Positions 1 through 9,635 are shown, numbered from the stretch's first letter. The stretch: 33,274 bases of DNA from an uncultured beta proteobacterium (GCA_903896425.1 CAITXW010000395.1:1-33274), one strand, 5' to 3'. A program made the numbers and translations. The notes: generated from the letters alone by a model not told the origin.

Positions 1-1
1 C

Positions 2-511
2 ACGGCGGTGGCGATCTTCATGTGCATTTACTACGTGCTGTTTGGCATGATCTCCAGCATCTCGCTGGCGGTCAACCTGCTGCTGCTGGTGGCGGTACTG
101 TCCATGCTGCAAGCGACGCTGACCCTGCCCGGCATGGCCGCCATGGCGCTGGTGCTGGGCATGGCGATTGACTCCAACGTACTGATCAATGAGCGTGTGC
201 GCGAGGAACTGCGCAGTGGCGCCTCGGCACAGGCTGCGATTCACGCTGGCTACGACCGTGCCTGGGCCACGATTCTGGACTCCAACGTGACGACGCTGAT
301 TGCGGGCCTGGCACTGCTGGCCTTTGGCTCGGGACCGGTCAAGGGCTTTGCCGTTGTGCACTGCCTGGGCATCATGACCAGCATGTTCTCCGGCGTCTTC
401 TTCTCGCGCGGCCTGGTCAACCTGTGGTATGGCCGGCAGAACAAGCTCAAGAGTCTGTCCATCGGAACTGTCTGGCGGCCCGAGACCGAGACACAGGTCA
501 AACCAGGTTAA
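2..511 (+). CDS. secD: Protein translocase subunit SecD, C-terminal fragment (5' end outside window)
   Basis: Open frame from the window edge; 'LTLPGMAAMALVLGMAIDSNVLINERVREELRSGASAQAAIHAGYDRAWATILDSNVTTLIAG' is typical of the SecD membrane domain; followed directly by secF. Confidence 0.95.
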   Translation, partial: TAVAIFMCIYYVLFGMISSISLAVNLLLLVAVLSMLQATLTLPGMAAMALVLGMAIDSNVLINERVREELRSGASAQAAIHAGYDRAWATILDSNVTTLIAGLALLAFGSGPVKGFAVVHCLGIMTSMFSGVFFSRGLVNLWYGRQNKLKSLSIGTVWRPETETQVKPG

Positions 512-525
512 GAGGACGCACGATC

Positions 526-1482
526 ATGGAATTTTTCAAAATCCGCCGCGATATCCCGTTCATGCGGCATGCGTTGGTCTTTAATCTGGTGTCGCTGATC
601 ACGTTTCTGGCGGCGGTGTTTTTCCTGGTCTCGCGTGGTTTGCACCTGTCGGTCGAATTCACCGGCGGCACGCTGATGGAAGTCAGTTATTCGCAGTCGG
701 CTGACCTGGGCGCGGTGCGCGGTGCGGTCGAGAAACTGGGCTTTAACGATGTGCTGGTGCAGAACTTCGGCACCGCACGCGACGTGCTGATCCGCCTGCC
801 GGTGCAAAAAGGTGTGAGTTCAGCGCAGCAAAGCGAGCACGTGATGACGGCGCTGAAGGCGGCTGATGCGTCGGCAGTCATGCGACGCACCGAGTTTGTG
901 GGACCGCAGGTCGGCGATGAACTGGCCACCGACGGCCTGAAGGCGCTGGCCTCGGTCGTGATCGGCATCATGCTGTACCTCGCGATTCGCTTTGAGTGGA
1001 AGTTTGCGGTGGCGGCCATCATTGCCAACCTGCACGACGTCATCATCATTCTGGGCTTCTTCGCGTTCTTCCAGTGGGAGTTTTCGCTGCCGGTGCTGGC
1101 CGCCGTGCTGGCGGTGCTGGGCTATTCGGTCAATGAATCGGTCGTCATCTTTGACCGGATCCGCGAAAATTTCCGGCGCTACCGCAAGATGAACACGGTG
1201 CAGATCATCGACAGCTCGATCACCTCCACCATGAGCCGCACCATCATCACGCTCGGCTGCACGCAGTTGATGGTGCTGTCCATGCTGCTGTTCGGTGGCG
1301 CCACGCTGCACTACTTTGCGCTGGCGCTGACGATCGGCATTTTGTTTGGCATCTACTCCTCGGTCTTTGTTGCCGCCGCTATCGCCATGTGGCTTGGCAT
1401 TCAGCGCGAAGACCTGATCAAGGGCGGCGGCGCCAAGAAGGAAGGTGATCCGAATGACCCCAACGCAGGCGCCACCGTCTAG
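526..1482 (+). CDS. secF: Protein translocase subunit SecF
   Basis: ATG at 526 (MEFFKIRRDIPFMRHALVFN...); SecF motifs 'VEFTGGTLMEV', 'VGPQVGDELATDGLKA', 'NESVVIFDRIRENFR'. Confidence 0.96.
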   Translation: MEFFKIRRDIPFMRHALVFNLVSLITFLAAVFFLVSRGLHLSVEFTGGTLMEVSYSQSADLGAVRGAVEKLGFNDVLVQNFGTARDVLIRLPVQKGVSSAQQSEHVMTALKAADASAVMRRTEFVGPQVGDELATDGLKALASVVIGIMLYLAIRFEWKFAVAAIIANLHDVIIILGFFAFFQWEFSLPVLAAVLAVLGYSVNESVVIFDRIRENFRRYRKMNTVQIIDSSITSTMSRTIITLGCTQLMVLSMLLFGGATLHYFALALTIGILFGIYSSVFVAAAIAMWLGIQREDLIKGGGAKKEGDPNDPNAGATV

Positions 1483-1496
1483 GCGGTAGTTCAGGC

Positions 1497-3812
1497 ATGG
1501 CCACGGCGCCCCCCCCTGAGTTGCAGCCAGTCGTTCTCGCGAGAGAGGTACGCAGCCGCCTGGTGAGTGAGGCTACACGCGCCATGACGGCGCTGGCCGA
1601 AGCGATCGAGGTCCGGCTCTGTGAACTGCGCGATGAGGCTGCGCCCTCGCGTGAAATGACCAAACGACGCGATGCCTGGGTGCTGTACCAGAAGCAGCGC
1701 GCGACGTGGCTTGATGGCACGGTCAAGGCCTGGCAGTCGGCGCTCAATCCGGTGGTGCCCAAACGCACAGAAGAAAAGACGGAAGTGAGCTTTGAACTGC
1801 TGGGCACCGAGGTAGTGGAAGACAGCATTCTGGCCTCGCGCCTGGCCTTGGGCCTGATGGGTGGCATGGGTACCGAATTCAATGATCTGACCTTGCGCCT
1901 GCGCTCGCTGCAGGACATGCGCGAACTCGACGCCCGCGACATCATCCGCCCAGAGGTGCTGTTCCTGGCCATGATTCAAAGCTGGTCCGCCACCGGTCTG
2001 CAGCGCCAGACCTGGTTGGTGGTCAGCGAGGTGGCGCAGAAACTGCTGAACGAGCGACTGCAGACTGCTTACATGGGCTGCAATGTCTTTTTGATCAGCA
2101 AAGGTGTGTTGCCGACCATTGCACTGGAGGACCGGGTCAAGCGCTTGCCTTCCATTGAACCCCGTTTCGTATCGTCGCGTCCGGCGCCATCGGTCAGCGC
2201 CGCACCTCTGGCGGAACCAGCGCCAACCAGCGACCCCAGGCAGGCGTCGAGGCGACGCCGAGAATCAGATTACGACAGCGCTGACCAGGAAACGCGCATG
2301 ATGACCCAGGGTGTACCGATGACCCGCGCCTACAGCCAGGCAGCCGGTGTGGTCGGTCAGGTCAAGCGTTTGTTGGTGGATGCAGGGGGCACCCACTTTG
2401 ACAGCGCTGCGCCGCGCACGCCGTCACCGGGATTGGCTGCCGCTATGGCACAGCGCGGCGCGCCATCTGGCACCGGTTCGCAGGATGCGACGTTGATGGC
2501 GGATGTCGGCCCCGGCGGTGTCAACCGCGCTGCCAGTGACTTGCGGCGCCAGACCAAGGACCTCAAGCGCCAAGCCGAGACGCCCAATGAAAAAGCAGTG
2601 ATCGAGGTCGTGGCGCTGATGTTTCAGGCGATCCTGCAGGAAGACCGTATTCCTTCGACTGTGCGGCTGTGGGTGGCCCGCCTGCAGATGCCGGTATTGC
2701 GGGTGGCGCTGGCCGAACCTGATTTCTTCAGCACGCTGGATCATCCGGCGCGCTTGTTGATCGATCGCATGGGCTCCTGTGTCATGGGCTTTGATGCCAG
2801 CGGGATTGCCGGCAGCGCGCTGGAGACCGAAGTCAAGCGCGTGGTGCAAGTGATCGAACAGTACCCGGAGACCGGCAGGCGTGTTTACCAGCTCGTGTAT
2901 GAGGAGTTTCAGACCTTTCTGGCGCAATTCCTGACCGGCAAGCCTTCGACCCAGAAAGCGGTGGGTGTGGCCCAGCAGGTCGAGCAAAAAGAGACCCTGA
3001 CGATCCAGTACACGATCGAGATGCGCAACATGCTCAAGGACATGCCGGTGAGCGATGCGATCCGCCAGTTCCTGTTCAAGGTCTGGGCCGAGGTGCTGGC
3101 CGTGGCGACCGTGCGGGACGGCGCGCAGCACGCCGACACACTGGCGTTGAAAAAAGTAACGTCTGATCTGGTCTGGTGTGCCAGCGCCAAGCCCAGCCGA
3201 AGTGACCGGGCCCGTGTCATTGCCGATTTGCCCCAGCTGGTGCAGAAACTGCGCGCCGGCATGCGACTGCTCAGTGTTCCGGCTGCCGAGCAGGATGCCC
3301 ATATCAAGCTCGTCAATGAAACGCTGGCCGATGCCTTCGTCTCCAAGTCCCAGGCGATTCCAGCTGAGCAGATCGCGGCGCTGGCCGAGCGCCTGGTGAA
3401 CCTGGAGGACTTTGTTGATGAAGACAGCACCGAGGACCTGCCACTGGACGCCCAGAGCATCGAAATGATGTTGGGCATCGACGCCTCGAACATCGAGGTC
3501 GTGACCAATGGTGGCTCCAGCCCGAACGCCGCCATGAAGGCGTGGGCGCTGGAACTGCAGATCGGCTCCTGGTTTACGCTGGACCACAATGCGCGCGTGG
3601 TACAGGTGCAATTTGTTTGGCGCAGCGCACGCAAGCACTTGAGCCTGTTTGCCTGCACCGATGGCCGCAGCTACCTGATTCAGGGTGGCCGACTGGCGGC
3701 TTACCTGCAGGCCGGCCTCTTGATTCCCGAAGAGCAGGAAGCGCTCACCGTGCGCGCCACCCGTGATGCCCTGGGCAAGCTCGCCGCCAATCCGGAGCGG
3801 CTGCTGAGCTGA
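1497..3812 (+). CDS. DUF1631 family protein (function unknown)
   Basis: 771-aa ORF; C-terminal 'GSWFTLDHNARVVQVQFVWRSARKHLSLFACTDGRSYLIQGGRLAAYLQAGLL' resembles the DUF1631 C-terminal region common in Burkholderiales. Confidence 0.8.
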   Translation: MATAPPPELQPVVLAREVRSRLVSEATRAMTALAEAIEVRLCELRDEAAPSREMTKRRDAWVLYQKQRATWLDGTVKAWQSALNPVVPKRTEEKTEVSFELLGTEVVEDSILASRLALGLMGGMGTEFNDLTLRLRSLQDMRELDARDIIRPEVLFLAMIQSWSATGLQRQTWLVVSEVAQKLLNERLQTAYMGCNVFLISKGVLPTIALEDRVKRLPSIEPRFVSSRPAPSVSAAPLAEPAPTSDPRQASRRRRESDYDSADQETRMMTQGVPMTRAYSQAAGVVGQVKRLLVDAGGTHFDSAAPRTPSPGLAAAMAQRGAPSGTGSQDATLMADVGPGGVNRAASDLRRQTKDLKRQAETPNEKAVIEVVALMFQAILQEDRIPSTVRLWVARLQMPVLRVALAEPDFFSTLDHPARLLIDRMGSCVMGFDASGIAGSALETEVKRVVQVIEQYPETGRRVYQLVYEEFQTFLAQFLTGKPSTQKAVGVAQQVEQKETLTIQYTIEMRNMLKDMPVSDAIRQFLFKVWAEVLAVATVRDGAQHADTLALKKVTSDLVWCASAKPSRSDRARVIADLPQLVQKLRAGMRLLSVPAAEQDAHIKLVNETLADAFVSKSQAIPAEQIAALAERLVNLEDFVDEDSTEDLPLDAQSIEMMLGIDASNIEVVTNGGSSPNAAMKAWALELQIGSWFTLDHNARVVQVQFVWRSARKHLSLFACTDGRSYLIQGGRLAAYLQAGLLIPEEQEALTVRATRDALGKLAANPERLLS

Positions 3813-3831
3813 AGCTTGCCAAGGCCTGTGA

Positions 3832-4494
3832 TCAATGGCCTTCGTCGCTTGTCTTCATCGCAAAGCGCAACAATGCCGCACTGCTGTCCAAACCAAAGCG
3901 CTGGCGGATGTTGGCGCGGTGCGCGTCGACCGTGCGTGGGTCGATTCCTAGCTTGCGCGCAATTTCCTTGCTCGTTAGCCCCTGTGCGATGAGGGACAAG
4001 ACTTCGGTTTCGCGGCCGGTCAGTGCCGGCTGTTGGCGGCGGCGTTCCAGCGCGCGGCCAAGCGTCGCGGGGTAATGTGTCGAGCCGTCCATCACCGCCT
4101 CAATGGCTTTGAACACTTCGCCTTCTTGCGCTTCCTTGACGACAAAGCCAGCGGCGCCGGCGTCAAAGGCCTGCAGCATGTGTTCTTCCTGCGTCAGGGC
4201 GGTGAACACGACAAAGCGCAGCGCTGGCTGACGCTGGCGCAGTTGGGCTATCAGTTCGATCCCGCTGGTGGGTTTCATCTGCAGGTCCGTCAGCACCACG
4301 TCGGGATGGGTCAGATGCGCCAGCGCCAGCGCTTCTTGCGCGTTCGATGCGTCAGCCACGACCTGGAATCGGGGGCCATAAGCCGTCAGCAGGCTGATGA
4401 GGCTGTGCCGCACGATCGGATGATCATCGACGATCAGCAAGCGAATTGGCGCGCGCTCATCACAGCGCGCTGCGTATGCGGGCGTAGAAATCAT
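3832..4494 (-). CDS. NarL/FixJ-family response regulator (REC + LuxR-type HTH)
   Basis: 'RLLIVDDHPIVRHSLISLL', 'PDVVLTDLQMKPTSGIELIAQLR', C-terminal 'LTGRETEVLSLIAQGLTSKEIARKLGIDPRTVDAHRANI'. Confidence 0.93.
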   Translation of the reverse strand: MISTPAYAARCDERAPIRLLIVDDHPIVRHSLISLLTAYGPRFQVVADASNAQEALALAHLTHPDVVLTDLQMKPTSGIELIAQLRQRQPALRFVVFTALTQEEHMLQAFDAGAAGFVVKEAQEGEVFKAIEAVMDGSTHYPATLGRALERRRQQPALTGRETEVLSLIAQGLTSKEIARKLGIDPRTVDAHRANIRQRFGLDSSAALLRFAMKTSDEGH

Positions 4495-5846
4495 GATTTG
4501 AGCGCCGCTGGCGGCAGCGCTGCGTTCAGAACGGTTGCGCCTGGCGCTGATTGAAGTTCGAACTGACCGCCCAGCGTTTCGATCCGTTCGCGCATATTGG
4601 TTAGACCCAAGCCTTCGCGCGCCTGGCGCAGTTTTTCGGTAACGTCGAAACCCTGGCCGTCATCGCGCAACTGCAGCTCCAGACCGGCATTGCTGTAACG
4701 CAGGCCAATCCAGACATTTTTCGCATCGGCGTGTTTGGCCACATTGCTCAGGGCTTCCTGCGTGACGCGAAACATCGCAGTCGCTGCTGCCTCCTGAATC
4801 GGGGGTATCGGTTCAACGGCGGTATGGATGGCAATGGCGGTTCGTTCGCCAAACTCGCGCGCCATTTGTTCGATCGCGCTGCTCAGTCCCAAATCGTCCA
4901 GCACGGTCGGGCGCAAGTCGTGCGAGATGCGGCGTACATCGCGCATCACGCCGCGCATTTGATCCAGACCCTTGCGCAGCGTGGCGCGAACGTCGCCGCT
5001 ACCGTTTTCGACATTCACCAGCGCCGTTTCAAGAACGAATTTGACAGACGAAAGCCACTGACTGACGCCGTCATGCAATTCACGGGCGACGCGTGAACGT
5101 TCCGTTTCCTGCGATAGCACGACCTTTTGCGCCATCGCCCGCAGCTTGCCGTCGGCAGCGCGTATTTCGTACAGGTTGAGCGCAAGCCCCCCGGCAGCGA
5201 CCATCAGCAATGCCGCTGATGCGACGATCAGGATCAAGTCCAGCGTCTTGGTTACCGTGGCCGCCGTTGAATTGGTGATCACTGTTTGCGTTTCCTGCAA
5301 GTGATCAAGGTACAGGCCAGTGCCGATCATCCAACCCCATTGCGGTATCAGTTCAACGTAACCGAGCTTGCGTTCCTCGCGTCCGGTGGAAGGCCGGTGC
5401 CACATGAAGTCCACGAAGCCACCGCCCGTGCGCGCCTGTTGGATCAGTTGTTGAATAACGGGTCGGCCGCCACCGTCGCGCAATTCCCATTGACTGTGCC
5501 CCTCAAGATGGGCAAGGCGCGGATGCATCAGACTTTTGCCATTGAGGTCGTAGACATAAAAGTAGTGGTCTTCGCCAAAATCCATGCGTCGCAGCAACTC
5601 GAGCGCTTCGCGTTGCAGGCCCGGGTCGTTACCGGCGTTCTTGTACATCCGTGAAATGGCACTGCGCCCGACCTGGACAAAGTGCTTGAGTTCATCCTGG
5701 CGCGCCTGCAGCAGAATGGCCTGCACGGACGCAATCTGCGCCAGGGCTAGCTGGTTGGTTTGCTGTCGCACGATCCAGACCACGGCGGCGATCGCCAGCA
5801 CCAACGGTACTGCCGCCAATAGCATCACTACCGACCGTAATCGCAT
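4491..5846 (-). CDS. Membrane sensor histidine kinase with Cache-type sensor, HisKA_3 and HATPase_c
   Basis: N-terminal TM, Cache-like 'YFYVYDLNGKSLMHPRLAHLEG...GWMIGTGLYLD', HisKA_3 'ERSRVARELHDGVSQWLSSVKFVLETAL', ATPase 'LRDDGQGFD...REGLGLTNMRERIETLGG'. Overlaps the regulator by 4 bp. Confidence 0.92.
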   Translation of the reverse strand: MRLRSVVMLLAAVPLVLAIAAVVWIVRQQTNQLALAQIASVQAILLQARQDELKHFVQVGRSAISRMYKNAGNDPGLQREALELLRRMDFGEDHYFYVYDLNGKSLMHPRLAHLEGHSQWELRDGGGRPVIQQLIQQARTGGGFVDFMWHRPSTGREERKLGYVELIPQWGWMIGTGLYLDHLQETQTVITNSTAATVTKTLDLILIVASAALLMVAAGGLALNLYEIRAADGKLRAMAQKVVLSQETERSRVARELHDGVSQWLSSVKFVLETALVNVENGSGDVRATLRKGLDQMRGVMRDVRRISHDLRPTVLDDLGLSSAIEQMAREFGERTAIAIHTAVEPIPPIQEAAATAMFRVTQEALSNVAKHADAKNVWIGLRYSNAGLELQLRDDGQGFDVTEKLRQAREGLGLTNMRERIETLGGQFELQSAPGATVLNAALPPAALKS

Positions 5847-6159
5847 GCGGACTCCCTTCTGCCCTTTTGGCAGCGATTGTAGTGAGCCGGCAAATTTGAA
5901 CGCCCCGAAAAGTTCGGGAAATGTGCGGGTAAACCATTACGTATTCACACAGGAGCGGACTCTGTAAAGACACAGATGCAGCCTCAAGGGATGCCTTTCA
6001 TACTCCATTGGTTCAAGGTCCAAGCGCAGTGCAGCCGGATAAGGCTGGCGTAAAGGACCACGAAGTTGGGCCAACGCGCGACGTGTCGCAGGCAGGTTTT
6101 CCTGTCCGCTTGGACGCTGCGCGGTGTGCTCTGTCAGCCCTTATCAATCAGAGGAGATC

Positions 6160-8256
6160 ATGAATACCCTGCAACAAAAAAATGGCTTTGGTCGTCACAT
6201 TCTTTGGATGCTGATCGCCCTGATCGGAGCCGGCGCGCTGGCGAACATCGCACTGCATCGTGGCGAAACCGTCAATGCGCTGTGGATCGTTGTTGCGGCC
6301 ATCGCGGTATACGTTATCGCTTTCCGTTACTACAGTCTGTTCATCGCCAACCGCGTCTTGTCCCTTGATCCGGAACGAAAGACTCCGGCAGTACGCCACA
6401 ACGATGGTCTGGACTACGTGCCGACCAACAAGTACGTTCTGTTCGGCCATCACTTCGCCGCCATTGCAGGTGCCGGCCCGCTCGTCGGTCCGGTGCTGGC
6501 CGCGCAGATGGGTTACCTGCCGGGCATGTTGTGGATTCTGGCGGGCGTGGTGTTTGCCGGTGCGGTGCAGGACTTCATGGTCCTGTTCATATCGACGCGG
6601 CGTGATGGCCGCTCGCTGGGTGACCTGATCAAGACCGAGCTTGGTGCGGTGCCCGGCGTGATTGCGTTGTTTGGCACCTTCATGATCATGGTCATCATCC
6701 TGGCGGTGCTGGCGCTGATCGTGGTCAAGGCGCTGGCTGACAGCCCCTGGGGTACCTTCACGGTGGCAGCGACGATTCCGCTGGCGATGTTCATGGGCAT
6801 CTACACCCGCTACATCCGTCCAGGTCGAATCGGAGAAGTTTCCATCATTGGCGTCGTGCTACTCATTGCGTCAATCGTTGTCGGTGGTCAGGTGGCGCAA
6901 AGTGCCACCCTGGCGCCGCTGTTCACATTCGACGGCAAACAACTGACATGGATACTGATTGGCTATGGCTTTATCGCCTCGGTGCTGCCGGTGTGGCTGC
7001 TGCTGGCGCCGCGCGATTATTTGTCGACCTTCCTGAAGATCGGCGCCATCGTGGCGCTGGCCGTTGGTATTGCAATGGTTGCGCCTGATCTCAAAATGCC
7101 CTCAACAACACGCTTTCTCGATGGCAGCGGGCCGGTCTGGTCAGGCAGCCTGTTTCCATTCCTGTTTATCACCATTGCCTGCGGGGCGGTCTCTGGTTTC
7201 CATTCCCTGATTTCTTCCGGCACAACACCCAAACTGATCGAGAACGAAGCCCATGCGCGCTTCATTGGCTATGGCGCCATGCTGATGGAATCCTTTGTTG
7301 CCATCATGGCGCTGGTTGCTGCGTCGATCATCGAGCCCGGCGTTTATTTCGCCATGAACAGCCCGGCCGCCCTGATCGGCACTACCGCCGAGAGTGCCGC
7401 CCAGGTGATTTCACAATGGGGCTTTGTTGTGACGCCCGACATGCTTACCGAAACGGCGCGCGACGTGGGAGAAAAAACCATTATTTCGCGCGCCGGCGGT
7501 GCGCCAACACTGGCCGTTGGCATGGCTCAGATCTTCTCGCAGATGCTCGGCGGCAAGGCCATGATGGGCTTCTGGTATCACTTTGCGATCCTGTTCGAGG
7601 CACTCTTCATTCTGACCGCCGTTGACGCCGGAACGCGCGCCGGGCGCTTCATGTTGCAAGATCTGCTTGGCACGTTTGTACCCTCGCTCAAGCGCACCGA
7701 ATCCTGGCTCAGCAACGGGCTGGCGACAACGCTTTGCGTCGCGGCGTGGGGTTACTTTCTGTACCAGGGTGTGGTGGATCCGCTCGGTGGCATCAACACC
7801 CTATGGCCACTTTTTGGCATCTCCAACCAGATGCTCGCCGGCGTTGCCCTGATTTTGGTTACCGTGGTCTTGTTCAAGATGAAACGTGAACGTTTTGCAT
7901 GGGTGTCCTTGCTGCCCACCGCCTGGTTGCTCGCTTGCACCATGACCGCAGGCTGGCAGAAAGTATTTGATGCCAGCCCGAAGATCGGCTTCCTGGCGCA
8001 CGCGGCCAAGTACAAGAGTGCAATGGACCGTGGTGAATTGCTGGCGCCCGCCAAGGTGATGGGTCAAATGCAGCAGATTGTCTTCAACGACTACGTCGAT
8101 GCGACTCTGTGTGCTTTCTTCATGGCGGTTGTGGTGAGTATCTTGGTCTACGGCATCCGTGCCTGCGTGGTGGCCCGGCGCTCGAAACTGCCGACAGCGG
8201 TTGAGGCCGAAACAGAGGCCTGGACCACTGGGCGAGAACAGCTTACTGGCGCATAA
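6160..8256 (+). CDS. cstA: CstA family peptide/pyruvate transporter (carbon starvation protein A)
   Basis: 'VPTNKYVLFGHHFAAIAGAGPLVGPVLAAQMGYLPG' and 'FHSLISSGTTPKLIENEAHARFIGYGAMLMESFVAIMAL' are CstA signatures; SD 'GAGGAG' before ATG 6160. Confidence 0.96.
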   Translation: MNTLQQKNGFGRHILWMLIALIGAGALANIALHRGETVNALWIVVAAIAVYVIAFRYYSLFIANRVLSLDPERKTPAVRHNDGLDYVPTNKYVLFGHHFAAIAGAGPLVGPVLAAQMGYLPGMLWILAGVVFAGAVQDFMVLFISTRRDGRSLGDLIKTELGAVPGVIALFGTFMIMVIILAVLALIVVKALADSPWGTFTVAATIPLAMFMGIYTRYIRPGRIGEVSIIGVVLLIASIVVGGQVAQSATLAPLFTFDGKQLTWILIGYGFIASVLPVWLLLAPRDYLSTFLKIGAIVALAVGIAMVAPDLKMPSTTRFLDGSGPVWSGSLFPFLFITIACGAVSGFHSLISSGTTPKLIENEAHARFIGYGAMLMESFVAIMALVAASIIEPGVYFAMNSPAALIGTTAESAAQVISQWGFVVTPDMLTETARDVGEKTIISRAGGAPTLAVGMAQIFSQMLGGKAMMGFWYHFAILFEALFILTAVDAGTRAGRFMLQDLLGTFVPSLKRTESWLSNGLATTLCVAAWGYFLYQGVVDPLGGINTLWPLFGISNQMLAGVALILVTVVLFKMKRERFAWVSLLPTAWLLACTMTAGWQKVFDASPKIGFLAHAAKYKSAMDRGELLAPAKVMGQMQQIVFNDYVDATLCAFFMAVVVSILVYGIRACVVARRSKLPTAVEAETEAWTTGREQLTGA

Positions 8257-8268
8257 GGCTGCGACACC

Positions 8269-8469
8269 ATGCTTCACGACCTGTCAAAGATTGGCAAGTA
8301 CCTTGGGCAGACCGCCCACCTGATGGTCGGTCTGCCCAATTACGATACCTATGCGACTCACCTTCGCAATCAACATCCGGATCGTCCAGTGATGAGTTAC
8401 GAAGAGTTTTTTCGCGAGCGCCAGCAAGCGCGCTACGGCGGCAAAGGCCGTATTGGTCGTTGCTGCTGA
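8269..8469 (+). CDS. YbdD/YjiX family small protein (CstA partner)
   Basis: 'GKYLGQTAHLMVGLPNYDTYATHLRNQHPDRPVMSYEEFFRERQQARYGGKGRIGRCC' matches YbdD/YjiX; immediately downstream of cstA. Confidence 0.93.
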   Translation: MLHDLSKIGKYLGQTAHLMVGLPNYDTYATHLRNQHPDRPVMSYEEFFRERQQARYGGKGRIGRCC

Positions 8470-8482
8470 GATGATCCGCAAC

Positions 8483-8497
8483 CCACGCTTCGCGTGG
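8483..8497. terminator. Hairpin between convergent ybdD and dprA (possible terminator)
   Basis: CCACGC-TTC-GCGTGG perfect 6-bp stem; a short T run (TTTTT) follows a few nt downstream on the + strand. Confidence 0.4.
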
Positions 8498-8507
8498 CAT
8501 GGGATTT

Positions 8508-9635
8508 TTAACGGTCCGTCATCAAGCGCTGGAACAGTCCGCCTGGCAGGCGCGCCACTTGGCCTTCGAGTTCGAGTGCCATCAATTGCGCTTGCAGATC
8601 GGCCATGTCCAGACCGCAGCGGGCTTGCAGTGCGTCGAGCCCGACCGGGTCAAATCCGAGGAAATCGAGCAGGCCCTGTGCCGGCGTTGACAGGTCATCG
8701 CGCGCAGGGGCATCGGCCGGGCTGTCGATCTTCATTTCTTCGAGCACATCCTGCACCGACTCCACCAGCTTGGCGCCCTGCTTGATCAGCGCGTGGCAGC
8801 CACGCGCCTGCGTCAAGTGGATCGAGCCGGGAATGGCAAACACATCCTTGCCTTGCTCGGTGCTCAGGCGCGCGGTGATCAGCGAGCCAGATTTCAGCGC
8901 GGCTTCGACCACCAGCGTGCCCTGCGCCAGACCCGCGATGATGCGATTGCGGCGCGGAAAGTTGGCGCTCAGCGGCGGTGTACCCAGCGGGTATTCACTC
9001 ACCAGCAGGCCGTTGCGTGCAATGCGCTGCGCCAGTTCCCGGTGCCGTCGCGGGTAAACCTGGTCCAGCCCGGTGCCGACCACGGCAACCGTTGCCAGCC
9101 GCTGCGTGTCGGGCGCAACGCTCTCAAGTGCGCCCTCGTGGGCAGCACCATCGATGCCCAGCGCCAGACCCGACACCACGGTCAGGCCGGCCTGGCCCAG
9201 CGCGCGGGCAAAGTTTCTTGCGTTGGCGACGCCCTGCGGGCTCGGGTTGCGGCTACCGACCACGGCGATGCTCTGTGTCAACTCTGCCAAAGTTGCTTGG
9301 CCCATCAGGTACAGAATCAGCGGCGGGTCATCGATGCGCAGCAGCGAAGCCGGGTAATCGGCATCGCCCAGCACCACGATGCGGCGTGCGACGCCATCGG
9401 TTTGGGCTGTCTGCAGCCAGTTCCAGGTTCGTGTCAGCAGTGGGGCCAGTTGATCGGGTTCGCTGCGCAGCGCATCAACTTGCGCCGCCGACAGCAACTG
9501 CCGCAAAGCCGCAGTCGGTTGCTGCCACAGGGTTTGTGGCAGTCCGAAGGCGGCCAGCAGTTTGCGTGCGCCTTCGTTGCCGATGCCGGGCGTCAGCGTC
9601 AGGCGCAACCAGGCGCCGAGTTCAGCGCGTTCCAT
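8508..9635 (-). CDS. dprA: DNA processing protein DprA
   Basis: 'IAVVGSRNPSPQGVANARNFARALGQAGLTVVSGLALGIDGAAHEGAL', 'SGSLITARLSTEQGKDVFAIPGSI' Rossmann signatures of DprA/Smf. Confidence 0.96.
   Translation of the reverse strand: MERAELGAWLRLTLTPGIGNEGARKLLAAFGLPQTLWQQPTAALRQLLSAAQVDALRSEPDQLAPLLTRTWNWLQTAQTDGVARRIVVLGDADYPASLLRIDDPPLILYLMGQATLAELTQSIAVVGSRNPSPQGVANARNFARALGQAGLTVVSGLALGIDGAAHEGALESVAPDTQRLATVAVVGTGLDQVYPRRHRELAQRIARNGLLVSEYPLGTPPLSANFPRRNRIIAGLAQGTLVVEAALKSGSLITARLSTEQGKDVFAIPGSIHLTQARGCHALIKQGAKLVESVQDVLEEMKIDSPADAPARDDLSTPAQGLLDFLGFDPVGLDALQARCGLDMADLQAQLMALELEGQVARLPGGLFQRLMTDR

Noticed and set aside
2424-3638. 404-aa minus-strand ORF opposite DUF1631
   Set aside because: His/Gln/Leu-rich shadow frame; the + strand ORF is full-length and coherent.
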